The position numbers and the translations under genes were made by a program. A stretch of 64,000 bases of DNA from Chloroflexota bacterium (lineage in GTDB: Bacteria; Chloroflexota; Anaerolineae; Anaerolineales; Villigracilaceae). Each line of letters opens with the position of its first letter. Positions within the stretch are counted from its first letter, which is position 1. The stretch is taken from contig JABFGC010000001.1 in assembly GCA_013112685.1 (NCBI GenBank), forward strand, positions 558,001 to 622,000. The letters run 5' to 3'. Shown here piece by piece: positions 35,301-44,278 of the stretch. The notes below the pieces were generated by a model that made no database searches, was not told where the DNA came from, and worked only from the letters and a program-made list of their open reading frames with translations.

Positions 35301-35876
35301 ATGATCGCCACCTTACGCGGAGAAGTTTCCCAAATCGAAGAGACCGCCCTCATCGTCGAAGTCGGAGGCGTGGGGCTGCGAGTCTTCGTCCCTGCGCCTG
35401 TGCGCACGAATGCCAAGGCGGGGGAAATGCTCTTTTTGTTCACCCATCTCGTCGTCCGGGAGGATGCGCTGACGCTCTACGGATTCGAATCCCAGGCGGA
35501 CCGCGACCTCTTCAACCTCCTGCTCGGCGTGGATGGCGTCGGTCCCAAAGTGGCGCTGTCGGTTCTTTCCACCTTGACGATTGATACCATCCAGCGAGCC
35601 ATCTTTGCCGACGAAGAAGAACTGCTCGGCAAAGTGCCCGGCGTGGGCAAAAAGACCGCGCAAAAAATCGCCCTGCATTTGAAGGACAAACTCAAGCCCA
35701 CCGATGCGCTTGCCAAAGTCGCCGCCATGGCGGATTACGACAGCGAAGTCCTCGCCGCGCTCACCGCGCTGGGATATTCCGTCATCGAAGCGCAAGCCGC
35801 GATTCAGTCCATTCCAAAAGACGCACCCAAGGACGTGGAGGAAAGATTACGGGTGGCATTGCAATACTTCCAATGA
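35301..35876 (+). CDS. ruvA: Holliday junction branch migration protein RuvA
   Basis: 191 residues. Domain I begins MIATLRGEVSQIEETALIVE. The two helix-hairpin-helix motifs are LLLGVDGVGPKVALSVLS and LLGKVPGVGKKTAQKIALHL. The C-terminal domain that contacts RuvB (ALTALGYSVIEAQAAI) is present. RuvA tetramers hold the four-way junction for RuvB-driven migration. Its stop overlaps the start of the DUF402 gene (ATGATGA). Confidence 0.95.
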   Translation: MIATLRGEVSQIEETALIVEVGGVGLRVFVPAPVRTNAKAGEMLFLFTHLVVREDALTLYGFESQADRDLFNLLLGVDGVGPKVALSVLSTLTIDTIQRAIFADEEELLGKVPGVGKKTAQKIALHLKDKLKPTDALAKVAAMADYDSEVLAALTALGYSVIEAQAAIQSIPKDAPKDVEERLRVALQYFQ

Positions 35877-36364
35877 TGAAAGTTGGCGACCTCATTCAAA
35901 TCCGCGCCTGCAAAGCGGATGGAGTGGTTTACCGGCATTGGACTGCCGTAATCGAGTCTGTCACCGCAGACTCGATTGTCACCATTGGACAGGCTGGCTC
36001 TCCGGTGTTCAATGCGGATGGAAAAGTCTTTCACATCCAACACCACATGCGAGCCTATTACTGGTTCGACAGGTTCTACAGCCTGCTCGAGGTGTTCGAA
36101 CCCACAGGCGAATTGGTCGAAATTTATGTCAACATCGGCTCGATATTGAAGTTCGAAAACGGGGTATTGACCGTCGAGGATAATGAACTGGACGTTTCCA
36201 AACATCCTCCCCATCCTGCCGTGATCGTGGACGAGGATGAGTTCGCCGAAGCCATCCTGAAATATCAATACCCGCCTGAATTTCAGGAGAAAGTGTACGT
36301 TGCCGCCAGAGAAGCGCTTGCCCTGGCGGAGAATTGGAAGACGGGGCATTGTCCCGTATTTTGA
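35873..36364 (+). CDS. DUF402-domain protein
   Basis: 163 residues. The pattern VGDLIQIRACKADGVVYRHW, then KVFHIQHHMRAYYWFDRFYS and LVEIYVNIGSILKFENG, HPAVIVDEDEFAEA matches the DUF402 barrel found in FomD-like and YgaC-like proteins, some of which hydrolyse nucleoside or alkyl diphosphates with a divalent metal. Coupled to ruvA by a 4-bp overlap. Exact substrate unknown. Confidence 0.78.
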   Translation: MMKVGDLIQIRACKADGVVYRHWTAVIESVTADSIVTIGQAGSPVFNADGKVFHIQHHMRAYYWFDRFYSLLEVFEPTGELVEIYVNIGSILKFENGVLTVEDNELDVSKHPPHPAVIVDEDEFAEAILKYQYPPEFQEKVYVAAREALALAENWKTGHCPVF

Positions 36365-36428
36365 AATGATTCCGGTGGTCGGGCAGCAATGCCACATATC
36401 GAAACCGCCAGCGGGAACGGAGAACTTC

Positions 36429-37271
36429 ATGCTTAAAAAGAAAATCGCCTTTATCGGTCCCGGCGTGATGGCGGAAGCCATGATCGCCGGGCTGCTGAAC
36501 CAAAAACTTGCCGACGCGAAAAACATCATCGCCTCGGGTCCGCGCGAGGAGCGGGGCGGGGAGTTGAAAAAGAAATACGGCATCAAAACCACAACCGACA
36601 ACTCCGCCGCCATCCACGAAGCGGATGTGGTGGTGCTTTCGGTCAAACCGCAGCGCTTGACCGAAGTGATGAAGGGACTCAAAGGCATCCGCCCGGACGC
36701 ATTGGTCTTGTCCATCATCGCAGGCGCGACCATCAAGAAGATCGGCGTGGGGCTGAAACACAAAGCCATCGTCCGCTCGATGCCGAACACACCGGGGCAG
36801 ATTGGGCAGGGGATCACGGTTTGGACTGCCTCAAAAGAAGTGACCGAAGAACAGCAGGAAATGACCCGCTCCATCCTCGGCGCGCTGGGCGCGGAGGTGT
36901 TCGTGGAGGACGAAAGTTACCTCGACATGGCGACCGCGCTCTCCGGGACGGGTCCGGCGTATGTCTTCCTCTTCACCGAAGCGCTGATTGACGCGGGAGT
37001 CCACATGGGCTTTCCGCGCCGCATCGCCGAGCAACTGGTCCTGCAAACCATCAAAGGCGCAGCGGCATTTTACGAAAGCGCGGCAAGGCATCCCGCCACG
37101 CTACGGAACCAGGTCACTTCGCCGGGCGGCACGTCCGCCGAGGCGTTGTATTATCTGGAAAAAGCGGGCTTCCGCACCGCCATCTCCCGCGCGGTGTGGG
37201 CAGCGTATCAACGCTCATTGGAGTTGGGGAAGGAGAAGCCGGGTCATGTTGATACCGATGAGGAAAAGTAA
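36429..37271 (+). CDS. proC: pyrroline-5-carboxylate reductase
   Basis: 280 residues from ATG 36429; an upstream in-frame ATG would add a non-conserved stretch. The Rossmann motif is IAFIGPGVMAEAMIAGLL. VVLSVKPQRLTEVM and VRSMPNTPGQIGQGITVWTA follow. The C-terminal dimer helices include TALSGTGPAYVFLFTEALID and TSPGGTSAEALYYLE. The enzyme completes proline synthesis by reducing pyrroline-5-carboxylate with NAD(P)H. No proA or proB is nearby. Confidence 0.95.
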   Translation: MLKKKIAFIGPGVMAEAMIAGLLNQKLADAKNIIASGPREERGGELKKKYGIKTTTDNSAAIHEADVVVLSVKPQRLTEVMKGLKGIRPDALVLSIIAGATIKKIGVGLKHKAIVRSMPNTPGQIGQGITVWTASKEVTEEQQEMTRSILGALGAEVFVEDESYLDMATALSGTGPAYVFLFTEALIDAGVHMGFPRRIAEQLVLQTIKGAAAFYESAARHPATLRNQVTSPGGTSAEALYYLEKAGFRTAISRAVWAAYQRSLELGKEKPGHVDTDEEK

Positions 37272-37663
37272 GATAGTAATGTGTTTTCAAACGCCCTTCT
37301 TACCATGTTACAACAAGGAAGGATGAACAATGGAAGAACAAAGAAACAATTTGGAAAAGCAAATTTTGGAATGGCTCAAGACACAAGGGTATCCATTAGA
37401 GCTAGAGGTAGCTTTAGCTTTTCAAAAAGAAGGGTTTAGTGTATTTTCGTCTGATTGGTATGAAGATTACGAAACTGGGGAATTAAGAGAAATAGATGTA
37501 ACTGCGCTAAAATGGTCAGATACATCAAAACCAAGACACTTACAAGTTTGCTACAGGATTGAATGTAAAACGTCTAGGGAAAAGCCTTGGGTAGTATTCA
37601 AGTCTGATTCGGAAAGCGCAAATTTTTCGCCCTTTCTCTTGATGGCGACTGATAACTATAAAT

Positions 37664-38723
37664 GGCTTTGGTGCATGAAAGGCTAGACAAAAGGGGCGCG
37701 AGCATGTAACTTTGGGTTTATGCCTAAACCATCAAAGCCATCCTCGCGCCGGAAGACATTATATCGTGTCCAGAACTGGTCGGAGTATGAGAAAGCATTG
37801 ATCCAACGAGGTTCGATCACATTCTGGTTGTCGGACGACTTTGAGCAAACCTGGCTGTATGCGGGCGAGAAGCAGCGCGGCAGTCAGTTTGACTACAGCG
37901 ACAAAGCCATTGAAATCATGCTGACGATCAAGGAAGTGTTTCATCTGACCAATCGCAGCGTGGAGGGTTTCGTGCGCTCTGTGTTTGCGATGTTGGATAT
38001 TCATTTGCCTGTGCCTGACCATTCCACGCTTTCCAAACGGGGTGCAACGTTGAAAGTGAACTTGCCGAAGAAAAGCAGTGGCAGTCTGAACATCGTTTTG
38101 GATAGCACAGGTCTGAAGATTTATGGCGAAGGCGAGTGGAAGGTTCGCAAACACGGCTATTCCAAGCGACGGACCTGGCGTAAATTGCATCTGGGCGGCA
38201 ATCCCGATACAGGCGAAATTCTGGCGGTGGCACTCACGGAAAACAGCGTCAGTGACGACGCCGTGGTGATGGAGATGTTGGAGCAAATTGAAGAAGCCCT
38301 GCTCTCGTGTGCCGGCGATGGAGCCTATGACAAACGTAAAGTATACAAGGCACTCAATGAACATTCACCCGATGTGGATATCCTAATCCCGCCGCGCAAG
38401 AACGCCCATATTTGGCAGCATGGCAACTCAAAGGAAGAACGTCATAAACGCGACGAAAATCTACGCCACATTCGCAACCATGGAAGGAAGAATCTGGCTA
38501 TCACATTCGTTCTTTGGCAGAAACCATCATGTTCCGCTTGAAAATCATCTTCGGTGATAGACTTTCAGCAAGATTGCTGGAAACCCAAACGACACAAGCC
38601 TTGATCCGCTGTCTGGCACTCAATAAAATGACCCATCTCGGTATGCCTGAAAGCTGCCCGATTGCCTAGTCTGGCTTCCAGATAGATGAAATGCGCCTAT
38701 TTTTCGATTTATGCACCAAAGCC
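37664..38723 (+). mobile_element. IS5-family (IS903 group) insertion sequence, 1060 bp
   Basis: Ends are GGCTTTGGTGCAT (37664-37676) and its exact complement ATGCACCAAAGCC (38711-38723), matching the IS903-type terminus. The element is flanked by the perfect 9-bp target duplication ACTATAAAT at 37655-37663 and 38724-38732. Length, ends and 9-bp duplication all fit IS903. It sits inside a nuclease-like gene. Confidence 0.95.
37720..38669 (+). CDS. IS903-type DDE transposase with a frame break
   Basis: The first frame runs to 38541 with the catalytic Asp segments in NIVLDSTGLKIYGEGEW and LLSCAGDGAYDKRKVY. The last catalytic block, YHIRSLAETIMFRLK (the Y-2-R-3-E-6-K signature of IS5), lies in another frame from about 38485 and continues to TAG 38669. 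The junction has the short direct repeat TGGAAGGAAGAA, so a small deletion between repeats or a collapsed assembly would explain it. As written the transposase would lack its catalytic Glu and be inactive. Confidence 0.85.
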
Positions 38724-39256
38724 ACTATAAATCCTATGTGTTCCACTCCCTAAATAACGATAATTTTCCATCAATTTCAAAACTACCACTATTAACTTCT
38801 GGTCAAGTTGGACATGGGATAACTCAAGCGTTTACATCTGGGCAAGATGTTCCTTATAAAGCTGTCACCACGGTCTTAAAGGCTTCTATTGATAGAATCA
38901 CTATGTTGCAGGAAATACAAGAAGATGAAAAAATGCCGAAAAGTTACGAATTTTTTGGCATTGTTTTTTCAATAATAGTAATTGATGGCTCATTATTTGA
39001 ATGTAATATTGCAAACAACGAAGAAATAAGTCTCAACAAAGTTGGATACAGTAAAATTCAGTGGAAAAACCGTTTACCCACATCAATATACCCAGAAGTT
39101 TACATAGTCACAAAAGAATATTTGGGTAATTTTTTAAATCTCGTCAATGAGACTACTAACAGACTCATCGAAAATTTTATTAAAGGACAGTAGAAATGTT
39201 TGCTTTATTATTTGGGGGCAGTTTGCTGGGCTGTCCGCTAGTAACTGATCACTGAT

Positions 39257-41284
39257 ATGTCCCTCATCGCTACCTCCAACCTTACCAAATCCTACGGCGC
39301 GACCGACATCTTCACCAACCTGACACTTTCCATTGAGAGAGGCTCGCGGCTGGGCATCGTCGGTCCGAACGGCGTGGGGAAAACTACGTTACTCCGAATC
39401 CTTGCCAGGGAGGATGAAGCCTCGTCGGGCACAGTCACCCGCTCACGGGGAGTTCGAAGCGGATATCTATCTCAGGAGGCGGATTTCAAAATGGAGGGCA
39501 CGCTTTGGGAGGCGTGTCTCTCCGTCTTCGAGCATTTGATCAAACAGCAAAACGAATTGCACCGCCTCGAAGAATTGATGGCGGCACAGCCCGATGTCAT
39601 CGAGCAATATGGCAAATTGCAGGAGGATTTCGAGCGGCGCGGCGGATATACGTTCGAGACGCGCATCAAACAGGTGTTGACGGGTTTGGGATTCAGCGCC
39701 GGGGATTATGGGCTCTCTTTGGATCATCTCTCCGGCGGACAGCGCACCCGCGCCTTTTTAGCCCGCCTCCTGCTCTCGGACCCGGACCTGCTCCTGCTCG
39801 ACGAGCCGACCAACCACCTCGATATTCGCGCCGTCGAATGGCTGGAAGGATATTTGAACCAATGGGAAGGCGCGGCGGTGATCGTCTCTCACGACCGCTA
39901 TTTTTTGGACAAAGTCAGCACCGAAATTCTGGAAATGCTGCCCGGCGCGTGCGAGACCTACACCGGTAATTACACGGCGTATTTGAAACAGCGCGAGGAA
40001 CGCATTGCCCGCCGGCAGGAAGTATTTGAAAGCGAAAAGGAAAAACTGCTCAAGGAGGTCGAATACATCAAGCGCAACATTTCCGGGCAGAACACCCTGC
40101 AAGCCAAAGGCAAGTTGAAGCGGCTTTCGCGTTTGGTGCAGGCGATTGAACAAATCGGCTTCGAAGCCGCGTTGAATCAAAAATGGAGCGAGACTGCCGA
40201 AGAGGTCAGCGTCACGACCTCCTATTTCGGCGTGGAGGAAGCCGAACGCCGCGTGCGCGCGTTGAAGTCGCCCGTGCGGACTCTCCCACATTTGCATTTG
40301 CGGCTTGGCTCGGGAAAGCGTTCGGGCGACCTTGTCATTCGCACAAAAGATTTGCAGGTTGGCTTCCCTGATAAATTTCTGTTCAAAGCGCCCGACATCG
40401 AGCTGCGCCGTCAGGACTGCGCCGCGCTAATCGGACCGAACGGCGCGGGCAAATCCACGTTTTTGAAGACGATCCTGGGTCAGTTGGAGCCGTTGTCGGG
40501 TGAAGTGATTCTCGGCGCGAGTCTGCACATCGGTTATTTCGCACAGGCGCACGAGGGACTTGACCCCGAAAAAACGCTCCTGCAGGAAATTGACTCGGTA
40601 GTGCCGAACTGGCTTCCGGGGCAGATCCGCGATTATCTCGGCAAGTACCTTTTCAGCGGCGACGACGTTTACAAGAAAGTTTCCATGCTCTCCGGCGGCG
40701 AACGCGGACGGCTGGCGCTGGCGAAACTCGCGTTGCAGGATACAAACCTGCTGTTACTGGACGAACCGACCAACCACCTCGACATTCCTTCGCAGGAAAT
40801 TTTGGAATCCGTGCTGGAGGATTACACCGGCACGATCCTGCTCATCTCACATGACCGTTATCTGGTGGATGCGCTGGCAACCCAGATCTGGGAAATCGAC
40901 CCCGACGAAAGGGAGTTGACCGCTTTCAAAGGCACGTATTCGGAACTGCGCGCGGAACGGGAACGGAAGGAATATGAAGCGTTCATGGCGGCAAATCAGT
41001 CGAAGGGTACAGGTCAGAAGCCGAAAGTCGAAAATCAAAAATCAAAGACGAGCGCGAAAGTCCGCCCTGAGCAAAGTCGAAGGGAGGAAAGAAGAAAGAT
41101 CGCGCAGTTGCAGGAGTTGGAGAACACGATTGCCGACCTCGAAGCGACCCTGACGAATCTCGGCGCGCAGTTGGAGAGTCCGCTGGTGAAGCCGGAGGAG
41201 GTGGTAAAGATCGGCAGGGAGTACGAGCGCGTGCAAAAGGAAATGGACGCGAAACTCACGGAGTGGGAGCGGATGCAGGGATAG
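39257..41284 (+). CDS. ABC-F family ATPase
   Basis: 675 residues, two ABC domains and no membrane segments. Walker A sites are IVGPNGVGKTTLLR and LIGPNGAGKSTFLK; signatures are LSGGQRTRAFLARL and LSGGERGRLALAKL; Walker B regions are LLLLDEPTNHLDI twice. The linker carries the P-site tRNA-interaction motif region, and the C-terminal extension is a coiled coil. ABC-F proteins bind the ribosomal E site to relieve stalling or protect against antibiotics. The C-terminal linker contains an in-frame palindromic repeat (VRPEQSRRE). The GATCACTGAT repeat abuts its start codon. Confidence 0.92.
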   Translation: MSLIATSNLTKSYGATDIFTNLTLSIERGSRLGIVGPNGVGKTTLLRILAREDEASSGTVTRSRGVRSGYLSQEADFKMEGTLWEACLSVFEHLIKQQNELHRLEELMAAQPDVIEQYGKLQEDFERRGGYTFETRIKQVLTGLGFSAGDYGLSLDHLSGGQRTRAFLARLLLSDPDLLLLDEPTNHLDIRAVEWLEGYLNQWEGAAVIVSHDRYFLDKVSTEILEMLPGACETYTGNYTAYLKQREERIARRQEVFESEKEKLLKEVEYIKRNISGQNTLQAKGKLKRLSRLVQAIEQIGFEAALNQKWSETAEEVSVTTSYFGVEEAERRVRALKSPVRTLPHLHLRLGSGKRSGDLVIRTKDLQVGFPDKFLFKAPDIELRRQDCAALIGPNGAGKSTFLKTILGQLEPLSGEVILGASLHIGYFAQAHEGLDPEKTLLQEIDSVVPNWLPGQIRDYLGKYLFSGDDVYKKVSMLSGGERGRLALAKLALQDTNLLLLDEPTNHLDIPSQEILESVLEDYTGTILLISHDRYLVDALATQIWEIDPDERELTAFKGTYSELRAERERKEYEAFMAANQSKGTGQKPKVENQKSKTSAKVRPEQSRREERRKIAQLQELENTIADLEATLTNLGAQLESPLVKPEEVVKIGREYERVQKEMDAKLTEWERMQG

Positions 41285-41294
41285 AAGAAACTTG

Positions 41295-41333
41295 CCTCAC
41301 CCCGAATTCGAGTTTCGCGGGTGAGGTGTTTTT
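41295..41333 (+). terminator. terminator after the ABC-F gene
   Basis: CCTCACCC (41295-41302) pairs with GGGTGAGG (41319-41326), followed by TGTTTTT. Confidence 0.7.
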
Positions 41334-41344
41334 AAAAGCAAACA

Positions 41345-41415
41345 GGACGCGGATCAACGCTGAATACGCGGACTTTTGAGGCCTTTTCCGCGATAATCTG
41401 CGCTCGTCTGCGTCC
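41345..41415. repeat. imperfect palindromic repeat (ACGCGGATCAACGC type)
   Basis: GGACGCGGATCAACGC at the left and GCGCTCGTCTGCGTCC at the right, with ACGCGG/CCGCG half-sites between. It has the build of common REP-like intergenic elements. Confidence 0.5.
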
Positions 41416-41436
41416 CACATTAAGTTCGGGGGGAAT

Positions 41437-41841
41437 TTAGTATTCCACCACCCGCTTCAACGATTTCGCAAATTTGATCCAGGCTTGCACGTTGTTCAAA
41501 CCAGGCAGTTGGTTGACAAGGTTCTTCTTCTCGTTGACCTTCGCCAGGGCTTCCAGCAGGGCTTTGGGCTTGCGGACGGAAAGCTCCGGGACTGTATCCA
41601 CGCCTGCGGCTTCGAGCAGGTCGGAATACTGCGCGCCGATGCCTTTCACACGGTATAAGTCCGCGCGGTTGACCCATTCCAGGATCGTCTTTGGGGTGGA
41701 GCCGATGGCTTTCGCCAGTTCCTGGCGTCCTTTTCGGCTGCATCCGGTTTTCAAAAGCGCGTCCGTCGTGCGGATGCCCGCTTTGCGAAGCTGGGCGGCA
41801 TGGACGGGACCAATTCCTTCGATGTCTGATATTGTTGGCAT
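41437..41841 (-). CDS. DUF4332 helix-hairpin-helix protein
   Basis: 134 residues from ATG 41841, which has AAGGAG 8 bp upstream; a longer start would add unrelated residues. Two tandem helix-hairpin-helix-like units are seen: IEGIGPVHAAQLRKAGIRTTDALL and LYRVKGIGAQYSDLLEAAGV. Family DUF4332 is built from these and is expected to bind DNA without enzymatic activity. It has its own promoter at 41864-41892 and is divergent from the next gene. Confidence 0.82.
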   Translation of the reverse strand: MPTISDIEGIGPVHAAQLRKAGIRTTDALLKTGCSRKGRQELAKAIGSTPKTILEWVNRADLYRVKGIGAQYSDLLEAAGVDTVPELSVRKPKALLEALAKVNEKKNLVNQLPGLNNVQAWIKFAKSLKRVVEY

Positions 41842-41863
41842 GGCATACTCTCCTTCTATGAAC

Positions 41864-41892
41864 AGTATAGTCACCTTGACCCGTGAAATCAA
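41864..41892 (-). promoter_or_regulatory. promoter of the DUF4332 gene
   Basis: On the minus strand TTGATT (41887-41892) and TATACT (41864-41869) are 17 bp apart, 22 bp upstream of the ATG. Confidence 0.6.
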
Positions 41893-41944
41893 TATGACTC
41901 CGAAATTGGCAGTCTGGAAAGTGGAAGCCCGGCATTGAAAGTGC

Positions 41945-41950
41945 TATACT
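41945..41950 (+). promoter_or_regulatory. -10 box of the alpha/alpha-toroid gene
   Basis: TATACT at 41945-41950, 50 bp before the ATG; a strong GGAGGAAGG ribosome site follows. Confidence 0.4.
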
Positions 41951-42000
41951 GATTCTGAAAGACTGCAAGGCTGAAACGTCGAACCTGACAGGAGGAAGGT

Positions 42001-43020
42001 ATGTCCTGGCAAACCCAATTACGGGGGGATTCAGTTGCATGGCTGTTGGAACCTGATTCGCCGGGGGTGCGCTATCTGGCGTTACGCGATCTGATCGGGC
42101 TCTCTCATGAAGATGCAGAACTGAAATCCGCGCGGCGCAAAGCCCACAAAGAAGGACCCATCGCGGAGGTCCTCGCTCACATGGAGCAGGCAGGGTATTG
42201 GGTCAAAGCGGGACCCGGCTATAACCCGAAGTATCGCTCCACAGTATGGGCGATCATCCTGCTTGCCCAGTTGGGCGCATCCGCCCAGGACGATAAGCGC
42301 ATCGAGCAGGCGTGCCGGTATTTGACGGAACATAACCTGACGGAGGACGGTCAATTTACCGCTCTTAACTCCGGCGCGCCCTCCGGGACGGTGGATTGCC
42401 TGCAAGGGAATTTGTGCTGGTCGCTGATGGAATTGGGCTACGACCATCCGCGCCTGCGCTCCGCCTACGAATGGATGGCGCGGACGGTCACCGGCGACGG
42501 CATCGCACCGAAAGAGGAAAAGGACGCTCAGGTGCGCTACTACGCTTATAAATGCGGACCCGTGTTTGCCTGCGGGGTGAACGAGGGTCTGTCGTGCGCC
42601 TGGGGCGGATGCAAAGTCCTGCTGGCGTTTGGCAAGTGGAATGCACGCCGGAGAACGCCGCTAATTCGAAAAGCCATCAAAATGGGCGTGGATTTCTTCT
42701 TCAGCATAGATCCCGTCACCGCAAAATATCCCATCAGAAATTCGGGCAAGCCAAGCCTCAACTGGTGGAAGTTCGGCTTCCCCGTTTTTTATGTAACCGA
42801 CCTGCTGCAAATCGCCGAGGCGTTTTCCGGGCTCGGTTATGCAAAGGATAAACGACTGGCAAACACCCTGAAACTCATCCGCGAAAAACAGGATGAGCAG
42901 GGACGCTGGCTCTTGGAATACGAATACAGCGGCAAAACCTGGGTGGATTTCGGCGCAAAGAAAACGCCCAACAAATGGGTCACGCTGCGGGCGCTGCGGG
43001 TCTTGAAAGCCGCCGCCTGA
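42001..43020 (+). CDS. alpha/alpha-toroid (prenyltransferase/squalene-cyclase-like) protein
   Basis: 339 residues of helical repeats with many Trp and Gly-Cys turns: CRYLTEHNLTEDGQF, DCLQGNLCWSLMELGYDHPR, KCGPVFACGVNEGLSCAWGG and KWVTLRALRVLKAA. This is the build of terpenoid-cyclase/prenyltransferase toroids. I see no DXDD cyclase motif, so catalysis is doubtful. Relatives in Chloroflexota are often mislabelled as nitrogen fixation proteins; nothing here supports that. Clustered cysteines could bind metal. Function unknown. Confidence 0.6.
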   Translation: MSWQTQLRGDSVAWLLEPDSPGVRYLALRDLIGLSHEDAELKSARRKAHKEGPIAEVLAHMEQAGYWVKAGPGYNPKYRSTVWAIILLAQLGASAQDDKRIEQACRYLTEHNLTEDGQFTALNSGAPSGTVDCLQGNLCWSLMELGYDHPRLRSAYEWMARTVTGDGIAPKEEKDAQVRYYAYKCGPVFACGVNEGLSCAWGGCKVLLAFGKWNARRRTPLIRKAIKMGVDFFFSIDPVTAKYPIRNSGKPSLNWWKFGFPVFYVTDLLQIAEAFSGLGYAKDKRLANTLKLIREKQDEQGRWLLEYEYSGKTWVDFGAKKTPNKWVTLRALRVLKAAA

Positions 43021-43026
43021 AGATGC

Positions 43027-43069
43027 TACAATCGCTCAAAACCGACCTCGGCATGACAGCCGGGGTTTT
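43027..43069 (+). promoter_or_regulatory. -10 box and hairpin before the nucleosidase gene
   Basis: TACAAT (43027-43032) is followed by the hairpin AAAACC-GACCTCGGC / GCCGGGGTTTT (43038-43069) with a TTTTCTTT tail. The hairpin may end the upstream transcript or attenuate the nucleosidase gene. Confidence 0.4.
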
Positions 43070-43083
43070 CTTTAGGAGTATCC

Positions 43084-43757
43084 ATGTCGAAGAATATCCT
43101 GGTCGTTACCCCTCTTCAGGAGGAATATGATGATCTTTACAACAGCCTCACAGCGCATGGCTTGAAACCTGCCGGAGGCAAAATCGGGAAGTTACCCGTC
43201 CACCGTTTTCCAGACTTGCGCCTTACGCTTGCGCGCGGCGGGCACGGCAAGACTCAATTCGGAATCCAGACCCAACACCTGCTCGACCACGAGACCTTCG
43301 ACCTGGTCATCTGTGCGGGCGCGGCAGGAGCGCTTCATCCCGACGTTCGAGTGGGCGACCTCATCGCGGCGACTCATACCTTCGAGCACGACTACAACCT
43401 CAAATTCGCGCAGAGACCCAACCCGCAGTTTGAAGGTCACTCGAAGAGCATCGAGCAGCTGCAAGATCCGGGCTTGGAGGCGGGGTTCAACATCCACGTT
43501 GGGGTGATGGCGAGCGGCGACGAGGATGTCATTGACGTGGAACGCGGACGCGAACTTCATAAGATGTCCGGCGCGCTGGGCGTGGCATGGGAGGGGTCGG
43601 CGGCGCGCGGGCGTGCAAATTCAGCGGCGTGCCGTATCTCGAACTGCGCGGCGCAACCGACACAGCCGATCACGAAGCGCCGGTAGTGTTCGATGAAAAT
43701 TTGAAGATCGTCATGAAGAACATCGCGCACGTGCTTGTGCATTGGCTGAGACCTTAA
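43084..43757 (+). CDS. 5'-methylthioadenosine/S-adenosylhomocysteine nucleosidase-like protein (one frameshift)
   Basis: Starts MSKNILVVTPLQEEYDDLYN. One G is missing in a G-run near 43603, after ALGVAWEGS; restoring it gives 224 residues. Nucleoside phosphorylase hallmarks: FDLVICAGAAGALHPDVRVG, the purine-proximal VMASGDEDVIDVERGRELH, and the catalytic Asp region YLELRGATDTADHEAP. The family hydrolyses or phosphorolyses purine nucleosides in methyl-cycle salvage. The exact substrate is not decided by sequence. Confidence 0.82.
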
Positions 43758-43825
43758 AGGATTTGAAAACCTTTCGTAAACCTCTGCCGTCCCCGTATCC
43801 AAAACACTCTTTTCCTCAGCCGCCC

Positions 43826-43865
43826 TAAAAAAAGAAACTCACCCCGAAGTTTCGGGGTGAGTTTC
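43826..43865 (-). terminator. terminator of the Flp pilin gene
   Basis: Perfect 15-bp arms GAAACTCACCCCGAA (43834-43848) and TTCGGGGTGAGTTTC (43851-43865); the minus strand continues with TTTTTTTAG. Confidence 0.9.
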
Positions 43866-43888
43866 CGTTCAACGATGTGTCAGAAGAG

Positions 43889-44044
43889 CTAGACGCCGGA
43901 GAGGCTGGAATTGATCTTGCTGAACACATTTCCGATCATGGGGCCCAGGAGCATCAACGCGGCAATAACAACGATGGCGACCAAAACAAGAATCAATGCG
44001 TATTCAACCAGGCCTTGGCCCTTTTCTTTAGGTGCGAACAACAT
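43889..44044 (-). CDS. flp: Flp-family type IVb pilin
   Basis: 51 residues: MLFAPKEKGQGLVEYALILV, then a hydrophobic helix ending at GPMIGNVFSKINSSLSGV. The G-Q-G-L-V-E-Y-A processing and assembly motif is the hallmark of Flp pilins; a prepilin peptidase would cut before QGLVEY. AAGGAG lies 9-10 bp before the ATG. Monocistronic, between its own promoter (44106-44133) and terminator (43826-43865). No tad assembly genes adjoin it, but a TadZ-like protein is encoded at 3148-4320. Confidence 0.92.
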   Translation of the reverse strand: MLFAPKEKGQGLVEYALILVLVAIVVIAALMLLGPMIGNVFSKINSSLSGV

Positions 44045-44105
44045 GGTTCATTTCTCCTTTCTTTGTGGATTTCCCGGCGGGGGAAATTAAACCGGGATTG
44101 TCTTA

Positions 44106-44133
44106 ATTGTACTTGGTTTGGGGCAAAAAACAA
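44106..44133 (-). promoter_or_regulatory. promoter of the Flp pilin gene
   Basis: On the minus strand TTGTTT (44128-44133) and TACAAT (44106-44111) are 16 bp apart. A further inverted repeat AATCCT/AGGATT (44146-44164) lies just upstream and could be an operator. The rest of 44165-44278 shows nothing clear. Confidence 0.5.
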
Positions 44134-44278
44134 TAGCGACTCTTTAATCCTAAATTACAGGATTGTTATGAAGTTTTCATCTGCCTTGCCCGCCAAGGGT
44201 GCAGATTTGCGAATCCCGTTGTAGAGACAATTTCTGTGGTTAAATTATTCAAATCCCTTCCCAGATTGGCGGCTTCCC

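Larger units (their letters stand above)
37330..39193 (+). pseudogene. nuclease-like protein gene disrupted by an IS903-type element
   Basis: The 5' part (37330-37663) and 3' part (38733-39193) rejoin in frame when the element and one 9-bp target copy are removed: MATDNYK joins SYVFHSLNND. The restored protein has 264 residues. Near residue 55-80 it contains REIDVTA and RIECKTSREKPWVVF, an arrangement of Asp and ExK that resembles PD-(D/E)xK nuclease cores. The rest is not recognised. The DNA is clearly AT-rich against its surroundings. A defence-type nuclease is possible; a confident function is not. Confidence 0.8.
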
